Below, piece by piece: positions 49,667 to 59,465 of a stretch of 64,000 bases of DNA. Within the stretch, counting starts at the first letter, position 1, and every line of letters begins with the position of its first letter. The position numbers and the translations under genes are program-made. Below the pieces are notes generated by a model. It was not told where the DNA came from. It worked only from the letters and a program-made list of their open reading frames with translations, and did no database searches. The stretch lies in contig NZ_APNH01000002.1 in the NCBI RefSeq assembly GCF_040361275.1, positions 186,001-250,000 of the forward strand, written 5' to 3'. This DNA comes from Salinisphaera sp. T31B1 (GTDB lineage Bacteria > Pseudomonadota > Gammaproteobacteria > Nevskiales > Salinisphaeraceae).

Positions 49667-52600
49667 ATGAAATTTTTCCAGTTGCCTCGGTTTTTCGTCT
49701 CACTCCCAGGCAGCATTTCCCGCCGTCCGATGCTCAGCGTCGTCTTGAGTGTCACAAGCCTTTCTTTCTGGCACGCGCCAGCGTTCGCACAAAGCATCTC
49801 GAGTTGTCCGGCGCCACTACAGAACGGCAAATGCACGATCTCGGAGAACGTGCAGAGCTCGCTGATTCTGCTGCGCTCCTATGGCGCCGACTACGCGGGC
49901 ACCAAGGATCGCCAGGGCGGCAATGGCGGCACGCTAGACATCGAGAATCACGCGAATGTGAGTTACTCCGGTAGCCAGAGCCAGGATTTTCTGGCCGCGG
50001 CGCTGTCTATTGGCGGACGATCCGATAAAGGCAATGGCAAGCACCCGGGCGGTAACGGCGGTACGGTCACATTCGTCAACTACGGCAATCTGACGTTCAC
50101 CGGCAGCACGACGAGCTATTCGCCGATCGGCAACTACGGTTACCAGGGCGTGTGGGACGATGCCGGCATCGTGTTCGGACTGTACGCCGCCAGCGAAGGC
50201 GCGGTCGGGCAGAAGGGTTCGAGCAGCATCTTCGATGACAACGACGAGCAGAACGGCGCCGACGGCGGCAACGGCGGCTCGATCGAACTGTTGCAGAACG
50301 ACGGCCACATACGCATCGAAACCGCGATGCCGAAGGGCGCGGTCGGCGTGTTCGCCAGCAGCGAAGGCGGTTCTGGCGGCGAGCAGGGTTGCAGCGGTTT
50401 CGATCCGTGCGGCGTGAGCGGCGACCAGAACGGCGGGCTCGGCGGTTCGACCGGGCCGATCAACATCGTCAACAACGGCAAGGTGGAACTCACCGGCACG
50501 GTGTCCAATATCTTCTGGGGCATCGGTGCCGAGAGCTATGGCGGCCATGGCGGCACCGAAGCCGCCGACGGCGGCACCGCCGGCGCGATCCAGATCGAGC
50601 ATCACGGCGACGGCGGGATTATTCTGCGATCGCAGAATCTCAACGAGGCGTCGTTCGACCACGGCGTCGCCGGCATCAAGGCCGTGGCGCGCGGCGGCCA
50701 CGGCTCCCAGTCGGACGACAACAGCGATCGCGGCGGCCGCGGCGGTGATCTGACCAGCGTCAAGGTCGTGGGCGCTCCCGAGGGCACACCGGAAGAGATC
50801 ATCGGCATACGCGCCGACAGCGATATCACCGTCTATGCCGAGGGCATCCGGCCTAAAGAGGCATCCGCCGTGCCGGGCAACAACTCGGACAAGAGCCTGC
50901 CCATCATCGATATCCTGGCCCAGTCCGGCGGTATCGTGGCGGTGGCGCGCGGTGGCGACGGCGGCAATTCCCCGGACAATCAGCAGGGCAAGACCTATGC
51001 CGGCGGCGCTGGCGATGAAGCGGTCGACGGCGCGCGCGTACATGTGACGACCGATTCCAACACGATTCTCACGAGCGGCGATTATCTGCACGGCATTTTT
51101 GCCGGCGCCCGCGGCGGCGACGGCGGTACCGGACGCGGCCAATCGGATGCCGGGGGTGGCTCCAACGCCGCCGCCGTACGCGTGGATGCACTGGCGAATT
51201 CGCGGATTCGCACTGATGGCCGAGAAGCGATCGGCATCGCCGCACTGAGCGTCGGTGGGCGCGGCGGCTATGTCGACCGCGACAGCGACGGCGCGATCGA
51301 TATCTTCTCGACGTCGGCTGGTTCGAGCGGTCGCGGCGGTACGGTGGGTGTGCGGGTCGAGGCCACCGACGGCGACGATTTCACGATCGCTACACGCGGG
51401 CGTAATTCCCACGCCATTCGTGCTCAGTCACTGGGCGGCACCGGCGGCGATGCCAACGGCAGTTTCCTGCTCGTCGGCGTGCCGGTCGAAGGCGGCGGCG
51501 GCGGTGACGGCGGACTGGTCGACGTCACCAACTACGGCGATCTGATGACCGACGGCAAATACGCCATGGGCGTCGTCGCCCAGTCGATCGGCGGCGGCGG
51601 CGGGGACGTGGGCGACTCCGAAGGCCTGATTTCAGTCGCCGGCAGCGCCGGCCAGGGTGGTTCGGCCAGCGCAGTCAACGTGCATCACGCGGGTCGTATC
51701 GTCACGCGCGGCGGCCTGGACCCGGACAAGATCGCCAACGATCCGGATGCCGACACCGCGAGCGGTGCGATCGGTATTCTGGCGCAGTCGATCGGCGGCG
51801 GTGGCGGCATCGGCGGCGGCCAGGATTCGGGGATCGTGAGCGTCGGCGGCGACGGCGGCGGGGGCGGAATCGGCGACGACGTGCTCATCGATTTCATCGG
51901 CGATTCGTCGATCGATACCTACGGCGACTTCGCCTTCGGCGTGGTCGCGCAGTCGATCGGCGGCGGTGGCGGCATCGGCGGCGACGCGTTCGCGACGGAC
52001 GTTCTGTTTCCGGCGCTCGCTGTCGGCGGCGGTGGTGCGGACGGCGGCTTTGGCCAGACCGCAACGATCCGCAACTACGACACATCAGGACAGGCGCATC
52101 ATCTGTCGGTGGCCACCAACGGCCAGAACGCACACGGCCTGATCGCGCAATCGCTGGGCGGCGGCGGCGGCAGCGGCGGTAACGCCTACGCGTTCGATCT
52201 GGGACTGGGCGCTTTTTCCCTGGCGACGGGCACCGGCGGCGCCGGCGGCGGTTCGCCGACGACCATCGCACTCGACGATTTTGCGATCACCACCGAGCGC
52301 GGCCATTCCAACGGCGTGCTCGCCCAGTCGATCGGCGGCAGTGGCGGAATTGGCGGTACGGCCGGCGGCTTCGATGCCAGCATTTATATCGCAACGGCAA
52401 TCAACGTCGGCGGTAGCGGCGGCGGGGGCGGTTCGGCCAGTACCGTATCCGTGGATCTGGCCAACGGCATGATCGAAACCGCACGCGGCGTCGCGACCGG
52501 CGGTCTGAACCCGAAAATCGTCACCGACAGCCACGGCATCGTCGCCCAATCGATTGGCGGTGGCGGCGGCGTGGGCGGTTCGGGCGCCGGTAAGTCGATC

Positions 52601-55600
52601 GTCAAGACGCTGACCATACCGTCTACGGGCGGCCTCAGCGCCGGTTTCGATGCCTCGTTCGATGTAGGCGGCGACGGCGCCAGCGGTGGCGACGGCAGCG
52701 CCGTCAAGGTCGATCTCGACCGTGTGGCGATCGCCACCCACGGTCAGGGCAGCCACGGCATCGTCGCCCAGTCGATCGGCGGCGGCGGCGGTCTGGGCGG
52801 CACGGCCTCGGCCAAGGGCGGGGCGATCGGCAGCGTCGTCCAGGCGGTCGAAGAGTTCGCCAAGAGCGTGACCACGCCGGGTAAGCTGGTATTCAATAAG
52901 GTCAAGGAGAACATCAGCCCCGAAGAGCTGGAGGCGATCCCTCACGACGAGGGCGACCCAGAAGACCATATGCTGGCCTTCGACGAAAACGGCGAGCCCG
53001 AGCTCGAGTTCGACGGCAACGGGCACGACGACTACGACGACTACCCGGAAATCATCGTCGAGCCGGATGATCCCATCGAGCCGTCGGAACCGGATGTGCC
53101 GCGCGAGCCGCCGGCGCCCGATACCCCGCAGGCCCAGCATTTTCTCACGCTCAACTTCAACGTCGCCATCGGCGGTGATGGTGGCGGCGGTGGCGGCGCT
53201 GGCCACGTTGGCGTAAATCTCGCCAATGGTTCGTCCATCGAAACCTTCGACGCAGTCAGCCACGGCTTGCTCATGCAATCGATCGCCCAGCGCGGCGGCT
53301 CGGCCGGTACAGGCAACGCCGGTGCGCTGAATATCGGTTCGGAATACGGCTATAACGCCACGTTATCGATCGGCGGCAAGGGCGGCCGTGCCGAAAAGCC
53401 GGCCGGTCAGTTGTTCCTGGACCTCGATGAGTCCAGCCGCATCACCACCCACGGCGACAAGTCCAACGGCGTGCTGGCTCAATCCATCGGCGGCGGGGGC
53501 GGCGAATCCCAGGGCACGGCACTCGGCGTCTACGGCACCATTCCGTTCATCGATATCACGCCGAGCGTGGATCTACAGATCGGTCGTACCGGCGCCACCG
53601 GCTCCGACGGCGGCACGATCGCACAGCTCAATCTCGACGGCGCGATCGATACCTACGGCGCAGACGCCGATGGCGTGTTCATTCAGAGCATCGGCGGCAG
53701 CGGCGGTGCCGGTGGTTCGTTCGGCGCAGAATCCGGTGAAGGTGGCCTCGTTCGGGAGCTGTTCGAACTGATCGAAGACTACGAAAGCTGGCTCGACTTC
53801 AGCGATACCGTCGGCGGTCGCGGCGGGGCCGGCGGCAACGGCGGCACGATCGGTGCTCAGCCCGATGCCGACGGCAAGTACACGGACAACAACGGCGACG
53901 GTATCGACGATGCCATGCGTTTTTCCGGCACTATCCACACCCGACGTGAATTCGCCGACGGCATGGTGTTGCAATCCATCGGCGGTGGCGGCGGTGTGGG
54001 TGGGGCCGGCGTGGCCCAGGGCTCGATCTCGATCATTCCGGCGTTCGCCTTTGGCGGCAACGGCGGTGCCTCCGGCGACGGCCATTCGATCAACTACGGT
54101 TTCGACGACGGCGCGATCCTGACCGAAGGCGCCTCCGCGTTCGGCGTGATCATGCAGAGCATCGGCGGCGGCGGCGGCTTCGGCGGCACGGCCTCGCGCA
54201 CCCGCTGCGGGCGTTTTTCGCTCGGCGGCGGCCTGGAATACAAGAATTTCGTCGCCGAGGCGAAAAAACGCCAGGCCGACATCGAAAACCGGCGCAAGGA
54301 CAATCCCTATGCGCTGCCCAGCGTCCTGTTCGACGACGATGCGTCCGACGATGAGCCGGAAACCGAAAGCGAACGCTGCTTTTTCGATCTCGACGGCCCG
54401 GGCGCGTTCGACGGCAACACCGGCTCTGCGGGCAACGGCGGTGCCATCCAGCCGCGCCGCGAAGGCGTGAGCGGCGGCATCGCGATTCAGACGAAAGGCG
54501 AGTTCAGTACGGCACTGCTGGCGCAATCCATCGGCGCCGGTGGTGGTGCCGCGATCACCACCGACAACAAGACTCTGGTGTACCCCGATTCAGTGCTCGT
54601 CGATACCGAGGCCGTGGACGACGAATCGCAGGATGTCGAGATCCCGGAGAATATCACCAAGCTCGACGTGGTGCTGGGCGGCGATCACGGATCGCACGGC
54701 GATGGCAACACGGTCACGCTGGACAACCAGTTTTCGATCGCCACCGCCGGCCGCGGCGCGGCCGGTATCGTCGCCCAGTCGATCGGCGGCGGCGGCGGGC
54801 TGGTGCAGACCGTGGGCGCGGCCGAGCTCGCCCTCGGTGCAGCCGATGCCTCCGGCCAAGGCGATACCGTGACGATCCGTGCGACAGACTCCATGCTTTT
54901 CACCGCCCAGGAGACCGGCTACGGCATCATCGGCCAGTCGATCGGCGGCGGTGGCGGCCTTTATATTGGCGAACTGGCCGCCCAGGGTCCGGATGGTGCC
55001 GATCTGAACCTGGCGACCGGCGGCAGCGCCGATGCGGCAGGCAACGGCGGCGCCGTGAGCTTCGAGTCGTATCGCTCCGCGAACGCACAAACGCCTGACT
55101 TTCGCACCGGCGGCGATCATGCCCGAGCGATCACGCTGCAGTCGATCGGCGGCGGTGGCGGCGTCATCGGCACCGTCAACGCATACGGTTTGGGGCCGGG
55201 CGTGCCGATCGGCCTGCAGATGGGCGGCGCCGGTAGTACCGGCAGCGGTGGCGCGGTATCGCTCTCGCCTGCGGGCCGGTACACGACGTTTGGCGACGGC
55301 GCCGATGCCATCGTGGCTCAGTCGATCGGCGGCGGCGGCGGTATTATCGATCTCGATCTACGCCAAGGCAGTGCCGGTGGCGCAGTCAAGCCGCTCAGGC
55401 TCGGCAATATCGCCTCCGGGAGCGAGAGCGCCAGCCTGGCCGGCGGGACGATCGATGCCACGTTCACCGGCAATTACGGCCTGAACACCGATATCACCAC
55501 CTACAGCGACCAGGCCTATGGCGTGCTGTTGCAATCGATCGGCGGAGGCGGCGGACTGTTCGACTATCTGGACGATCGTCGACTGGACCACGCGCGTCTG

Positions 55601-58306
55601 GGCGGCGCCTTGAACGGCGACCACAGCACGAGTGCTTCGAGCAAAATCCAGGTCAAGAACTTTCTGCACACCCTGACCACAGGCGGCGCCGACGCGCACG
55701 GTTTCGTGGCCCAGTCGATCAGCGGCGGGGGCGGTGTGCTCCGAAGCAATGCGGGCGCAGCGGGGCTTTCGCTCGGCCAGGATCGCGGTCTCGGGGCAGA
55801 TGCCGGCAGCGTCGACTTGACGCTGGGTGCGACCGGCACCGGGTTTCGCACGCTCGGCTTGCGCGCATTCGGCATCGTGGCGCAGTCGATTGGCGGCGGC
55901 GGCGGCATCGCCAGCGCGGGCGACGGCGATAATATCGACGCGCTGGCCCTGGGCAGCGCCGGTGGCTCGGTGGCGAACGCCAGCGAGGTGGATGTCACCT
56001 GGACGCAGGGTCTATTGCAGACCGTGGGCGCCGGTTCGCACGGCATCATCGCACAGTCGATCGGCGGCGGTGGCGGTATCGCCGGCAACGTGGCGTTCAC
56101 GTCCGGGCTTGATGCCAACGCGCTCAACGACACCTTTGGGCAGCCAGTGACCACGAGTGCGACCGGGGCTGGCGGTCCGGTGAACGTGAATGTGCGCGGC
56201 GGTGTCCAGGTGAGCGGCGATGGCGCGTTCGGCGTGATCGCCCAGTCGATTGGAGGCGGAGGTGGCCTGGCCGGTGTCAAGGACGGCGTATTTGCAGGCC
56301 GTACCTCGACCAGCAATGATGCATCGGCGCCAGTCACGGTGAGCGTTGCCGAAGGCGGCTATGTCAACGCGCTCGGTGCCAACGGATTCGGTGTGCTCGC
56401 CCAGAGTCTCGGTGGCCAGTCGGGATCGATCGACATCGATATCGACGGCTCGGTTTCCGGCGGTTTTTCGGCGGATGCCAGCGGCGCTCCGACGCGTTCT
56501 TCCGCCGCCCAGCTCGCCTTCGCGACGCCGGGCGCCGCATCACAATTGTCGCGCGCGGCCAGCGGCGGTGGCGTGCTGGTATCCGGTGGTAACCGCGACA
56601 ACCGCGTATCGGTAGCGACAACCGGCCGGCTGTCGTCTTTTGCCGGCAGTGCGGTCCGCTATATCGCCCAATCCGGTGACGGGACGGCGCGACTCAATGT
56701 TGCCAACCAAGGCGTGATCTCGGGCGATATCGAAGGCTATTTCGATGACGGCCGCTCGATAATAAACAGTGTGGACAGCGCGGACGGAGACCGCGTTGCC
56801 GCGGTGACGATCGACAACGGCCGGGACGGACGCCTGATCGGCGCGCGCCGCTATCTGGCTGACGTCGTCAATCGGGGCGAACTGGTCGTGGGCTCGCGAG
56901 ACGAGTTTCAAACGCTCGAAATCGCCGGCAATTTTTCGCAAGACGCGTCTGGTACGCTCAATCAGCGCGTGGATTTCGCCAATCGAGGCACCCAGCGGAT
57001 CACCGTGGCCGGCGATGCCACGTTGGACGGCACGCTGCGCATCAGCCCGATATCGGTGGTCAAGAACCGCGCGGTGGAACTACTCACGGTCGGCGGCACG
57101 CTCGGCGGCCGCTTCCAGCGCGTCCATTCCACCCTGTTCGATTTCGATCAGAGCATCGAGGGCGATGCCCTGAGTGTAGCCGCAGTGCGTTCCGATATCG
57201 CACAGCAGCGTTTCGGCTTGAGTGAGCACCAGGCAGAGGTGGCCGGCTATCTCGAACGTATTTTCGATAACGGCGATACGAGCTTTGCATCGGTTCTGGC
57301 AGCCGCCGATACGCTGGCCGACTTGTCGGCCGACGAGTTCGGAGAGCGGCTGCTGGAGCTTTCCCCCGGCGCGATCACGGCCGACGCTGCGGCCAACTTC
57401 GAGCTGTCGCGGCGCCGTCTGGACGATCTGTTCGGCTGTCGTGACACGATGACTCAGCGGCTTGCCGACGGTGGCTGCCTGGCCGCACGAGTCAGCGTGC
57501 AGGATCTTGATCAGGATTCGGATGCGCACGGTGTGGGCTACGACGCTCGGCTATACGGCGTATCGCTGGCGGTCAAGGACGTGCCCATCGCAGACAATGT
57601 CACGGCTGCAGCCGCCATTGGCTATGACAACAGCGATTTCGACGGCAATCGGGGCTATTCGCACTCCGAAGGCGACATCTTTCACGCGGCGGCCGCGCTG
57701 ACGCAGTATTGGCAGGGCTTTAGCCTGACAGGCGCGATCGGCACCAGCTACGGTTGGCATGACACCGAGCGCAGGATCGATTTTCTCGGTGAACGCCGCA
57801 CGGCCCGAGCCGACCACGAAACGTTCAGCCTCGGCGGGCGCGTGCGCGTTGCCTATGAACAACCGCTCGGCCAGAACTATGTCAAGCCTTTCGTGGACGT
57901 GGACGTCGTGCACAGCCAGGCGGATGGGTTTCGTGAACATGGCGCCGGCGAGCTCGATCTGCGGATTGCCGACAGTGATGAGACGGGTATCGGCATCACA
58001 CCATCGCTTGAACTCGGCACCCATCGTCGAATCGGTGAGACGATTGCGCTTACGGGTTATGTCTCCGGCGGCATCAGTTTGTCGTCGGTCGATGCCTACC
58101 GTACCGAAGCGACGTTTGCGCGGGCCAGCAACGCCAACGATGCGTTTGTTACTGCCGTGCCCATCGCCAATACGCTCGGCCGGGTGAGCGCCGGTCTCGA
58201 CGTGCGCAAACAAGACCGCGTGGGACTGGGACTCCGCTACGACGGTGCCTATGGAAGCGGGTTCGAAAGCCATGGCGGATCGGTACAGTTTTCGCTGTCT
58301 TTCTAA
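49667..58306 (+). CDS. Giant autotransporter (type V secretion) with AQSIGGGGG-repeat passenger
   Basis: 2,879-residue surface protein. A long signal sequence (basic and hydrophobic, cleavage probably after APAFA at about residue 41) targets the Sec pathway. The passenger (about 42-2480) has diverged Gly-rich units first, then about 24 copies of (A/L)QS(I/L)GGGGG spaced roughly 50-120 residues apart, each preceded by a G-(I/V)-(I/V/L) strand, as in a long beta-helix. An acidic, proline-rich insert interrupts it at about 1060-1160. A helical linker (about 2510-2605) leads to the C-terminal barrel domain (about 2625-2879), which ends in Phe (SVQFSLSF) as the BAM signal requires. The ATG at 49667 lacks a clear ribosome site; a TTG three codons upstream is in frame. 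It may be an adhesin or biofilm factor; function is not shown by sequence. Confidence 0.9.
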   Translation: MKFFQLPRFFVSLPGSISRRPMLSVVLSVTSLSFWHAPAFAQSISSCPAPLQNGKCTISENVQSSLILLRSYGADYAGTKDRQGGNGGTLDIENHANVSYSGSQSQDFLAAALSIGGRSDKGNGKHPGGNGGTVTFVNYGNLTFTGSTTSYSPIGNYGYQGVWDDAGIVFGLYAASEGAVGQKGSSSIFDDNDEQNGADGGNGGSIELLQNDGHIRIETAMPKGAVGVFASSEGGSGGEQGCSGFDPCGVSGDQNGGLGGSTGPINIVNNGKVELTGTVSNIFWGIGAESYGGHGGTEAADGGTAGAIQIEHHGDGGIILRSQNLNEASFDHGVAGIKAVARGGHGSQSDDNSDRGGRGGDLTSVKVVGAPEGTPEEIIGIRADSDITVYAEGIRPKEASAVPGNNSDKSLPIIDILAQSGGIVAVARGGDGGNSPDNQQGKTYAGGAGDEAVDGARVHVTTDSNTILTSGDYLHGIFAGARGGDGGTGRGQSDAGGGSNAAAVRVDALANSRIRTDGREAIGIAALSVGGRGGYVDRDSDGAIDIFSTSAGSSGRGGTVGVRVEATDGDDFTIATRGRNSHAIRAQSLGGTGGDANGSFLLVGVPVEGGGGGDGGLVDVTNYGDLMTDGKYAMGVVAQSIGGGGGDVGDSEGLISVAGSAGQGGSASAVNVHHAGRIVTRGGLDPDKIANDPDADTASGAIGILAQSIGGGGGIGGGQDSGIVSVGGDGGGGGIGDDVLIDFIGDSSIDTYGDFAFGVVAQSIGGGGGIGGDAFATDVLFPALAVGGGGADGGFGQTATIRNYDTSGQAHHLSVATNGQNAHGLIAQSLGGGGGSGGNAYAFDLGLGAFSLATGTGGAGGGSPTTIALDDFAITTERGHSNGVLAQSIGGSGGIGGTAGGFDASIYIATAINVGGSGGGGGSASTVSVDLANGMIETARGVATGGLNPKIVTDSHGIVAQSIGGGGGVGGSGAGKSIVKTLTIPSTGGLSAGFDASFDVGGDGASGGDGSAVKVDLDRVAIATHGQGSHGIVAQSIGGGGGLGGTASAKGGAIGSVVQAVEEFAKSVTTPGKLVFNKVKENISPEELEAIPHDEGDPEDHMLAFDENGEPELEFDGNGHDDYDDYPEIIVEPDDPIEPSEPDVPREPPAPDTPQAQHFLTLNFNVAIGGDGGGGGGAGHVGVNLANGSSIETFDAVSHGLLMQSIAQRGGSAGTGNAGALNIGSEYGYNATLSIGGKGGRAEKPAGQLFLDLDESSRITTHGDKSNGVLAQSIGGGGGESQGTALGVYGTIPFIDITPSVDLQIGRTGATGSDGGTIAQLNLDGAIDTYGADADGVFIQSIGGSGGAGGSFGAESGEGGLVRELFELIEDYESWLDFSDTVGGRGGAGGNGGTIGAQPDADGKYTDNNGDGIDDAMRFSGTIHTRREFADGMVLQSIGGGGGVGGAGVAQGSISIIPAFAFGGNGGASGDGHSINYGFDDGAILTEGASAFGVIMQSIGGGGGFGGTASRTRCGRFSLGGGLEYKNFVAEAKKRQADIENRRKDNPYALPSVLFDDDASDDEPETESERCFFDLDGPGAFDGNTGSAGNGGAIQPRREGVSGGIAIQTKGEFSTALLAQSIGAGGGAAITTDNKTLVYPDSVLVDTEAVDDESQDVEIPENITKLDVVLGGDHGSHGDGNTVTLDNQFSIATAGRGAAGIVAQSIGGGGGLVQTVGAAELALGAADASGQGDTVTIRATDSMLFTAQETGYGIIGQSIGGGGGLYIGELAAQGPDGADLNLATGGSADAAGNGGAVSFESYRSANAQTPDFRTGGDHARAITLQSIGGGGGVIGTVNAYGLGPGVPIGLQMGGAGSTGSGGAVSLSPAGRYTTFGDGADAIVAQSIGGGGGIIDLDLRQGSAGGAVKPLRLGNIASGSESASLAGGTIDATFTGNYGLNTDITTYSDQAYGVLLQSIGGGGGLFDYLDDRRLDHARLGGALNGDHSTSASSKIQVKNFLHTLTTGGADAHGFVAQSISGGGGVLRSNAGAAGLSLGQDRGLGADAGSVDLTLGATGTGFRTLGLRAFGIVAQSIGGGGGIASAGDGDNIDALALGSAGGSVANASEVDVTWTQGLLQTVGAGSHGIIAQSIGGGGGIAGNVAFTSGLDANALNDTFGQPVTTSATGAGGPVNVNVRGGVQVSGDGAFGVIAQSIGGGGGLAGVKDGVFAGRTSTSNDASAPVTVSVAEGGYVNALGANGFGVLAQSLGGQSGSIDIDIDGSVSGGFSADASGAPTRSSAAQLAFATPGAASQLSRAASGGGVLVSGGNRDNRVSVATTGRLSSFAGSAVRYIAQSGDGTARLNVANQGVISGDIEGYFDDGRSIINSVDSADGDRVAAVTIDNGRDGRLIGARRYLADVVNRGELVVGSRDEFQTLEIAGNFSQDASGTLNQRVDFANRGTQRITVAGDATLDGTLRISPISVVKNRAVELLTVGGTLGGRFQRVHSTLFDFDQSIEGDALSVAAVRSDIAQQRFGLSEHQAEVAGYLERIFDNGDTSFASVLAAADTLADLSADEFGERLLELSPGAITADAAANFELSRRRLDDLFGCRDTMTQRLADGGCLAARVSVQDLDQDSDAHGVGYDARLYGVSLAVKDVPIADNVTAAAAIGYDNSDFDGNRGYSHSEGDIFHAAAALTQYWQGFSLTGAIGTSYGWHDTERRIDFLGERRTARADHETFSLGGRVRVAYEQPLGQNYVKPFVDVDVVHSQADGFREHGAGELDLRIADSDETGIGITPSLELGTHRRIGETIALTGYVSGGISLSSVDAYRTEATFARASNANDAFVTAVPIANTLGRVSAGLDVRKQDRVGLGLRYDGAYGSGFESHGGSVQFSLSF
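51410..56417 (+). repeat. Array of AQSIGGGGG-coding repeats in the passenger
   Basis: About 24 in-frame copies of a short unit whose DNA reads close to CAGTCGATCGGCGGCGGCGG. Spacing is irregular at about 150-360 bases, with one larger gap around the acidic insert. Clear copies include AQSIGGGGGIGG, AQSIGGGGGVGG, AQSIGGGGGLGG and QSIGGGGGLFD; diverged ones read AQSLGGTGGD, QSIAQRGGS and AQSLGGQSGS. The near-identical bases could recombine and change copy number. Confidence 0.88.
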
Positions 58307-58385
58307 CGGCCGATCCGATCTCAGCGACAAATCGAGTCAAACCCGTCAATCAGCAATAACGATCTTATGCCACGACCCTTGCGCC

Positions 58386-59465
58386 TCAGATACCCTGAGC
58401 GCCGCGCCTGAGCCAGTTGTGAACGAACGCCAGCTTGCGGTGCGTGGCTCCGGCGAGCAGGAACGGATAGAGATCCGGCAGGCCCATGGCACGATTGATG
58501 TGGTTGATGCCGATGGCGATCGACGCGCCGACATAGATCAAGCGTTCCGAATCGGTTTCCGCATAGGCGTTCCAGCTGGGCGAAGGCAATTCAGGCGACG
58601 ACAGACCGGTGGCGATAAAGCTATCGGTAATGTCGGTCAAATGGAGTAGGTGGGCAGTCGTTTCGGCCCAGTCTTCATGCGGATGGGCTGAGGCGTAGCT
58701 CGACAGATAGCGTTGCTGCCAGTCCTGGGGCGGCCCGTCGTGATAATGACGTTTGAGCGCATCGCCGTAGTTGTCTCTTTCGTCTCCGAACATCGCCCGA
58801 AACGCGTCCAGAAAATCCGAGCGGATGCTCAAACGCCACCAGAGCATATGGGCGATCTCGTGACGCATATGTCCGATCATCGTGCGATACGGCTCGCCCA
58901 ACGCCTTACGACGCTGGTTGCGAAGCACCGGGTCGGCCTCGGCAACGCTGATCGTGACGACGCCGTTGGCATGTCCCATCGGAGCCGGTGCGTCATACTC
59001 GGCGAGCAGGTGGAATACCGGGCGGGTGCCCGGGTCTTCCGGCCTAAACCAGTGCCAGCGCCCCAGGTTATCGAGAACCCAGCGTTTGGCGGTTTCCGTC
59101 TGTGCCCAATGCGTCAAAGCATCTGCGACAGATAGATCGGGCGTTATGGCAGTCATCGCGCAAGCGCGACACAGCTCGCCTTCTGCAGGCGCAATCCAGT
59201 TGCAGCCAATGCGCTCTCGGTTGGCACAAAAAGGCGGCATCGCGAGGAATGCTCTGGCCTGTGGGTCATACGCCACGGGGATGCCGGCGGCGGTGGTCAG
59301 GTTATCGAACCAGAGGGATCCGTCACCTACAGGATTACTGAATACTTGCATGAAGGTTTGGAACCGCCGTAGTGCAGCTGGAAGACGTCCACTGTCGAGG
59401 GCAATGTCTTCCTGCCGCGCACACGAATCAATCCGTAGAAATACATCGTCTGCGTATTGGTCCAT
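58386..59465 (-). CDS. Putative zinc-binding metallopeptidase (Peptidase_Mx-like)
   Basis: 359-residue protein. The C-terminal part holds HEIAH (in MRHEIAHMLWW) and a downstream glutamate in EDWAETTAH, within the family's YASAHPxEDWAETxAHxLH block, so a metzincin- or gluzincin-like zinc site is likely. Family members begin with a CxxCG..CxxCG zinc ribbon. Here the equivalent stretch VFSNPVGDGSLWFDN (about residues 39-53) has none of those cysteines, while the second cysteine set (PPFCAN, GCNW, CRAC) is kept. The ATG at 59465 has no clear ribosome site; the frame is open further to 59615. Physiological role unknown. Confidence 0.82.
   Translation of the reverse strand: MDQYADDVFLRIDSCARQEDIALDSGRLPAALRRFQTFMQVFSNPVGDGSLWFDNLTTAAGIPVAYDPQARAFLAMPPFCANRERIGCNWIAPAEGELCRACAMTAITPDLSVADALTHWAQTETAKRWVLDNLGRWHWFRPEDPGTRPVFHLLAEYDAPAPMGHANGVVTISVAEADPVLRNQRRKALGEPYRTMIGHMRHEIAHMLWWRLSIRSDFLDAFRAMFGDERDNYGDALKRHYHDGPPQDWQQRYLSSYASAHPHEDWAETTAHLLHLTDITDSFIATGLSSPELPSPSWNAYAETDSERLIYVGASIAIGINHINRAMGLPDLYPFLLAGATHRKLAFVHNWLRRGAQGI

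Noticed and set aside
49934-51412. Alanine-rich 492-codon minus-strand frame over the autotransporter
   Set aside because: Created by the Gly-rich codons read backward; no start signal, no family features, and the plus strand is one continuous 2,879-residue protein.
51410-56417. Repeated short DNA units considered as a CRISPR array
   Set aside because: Units are in frame, code for QSIGGGGG, vary in spacing from about 150 to over 300 bases, and no cas genes are present.
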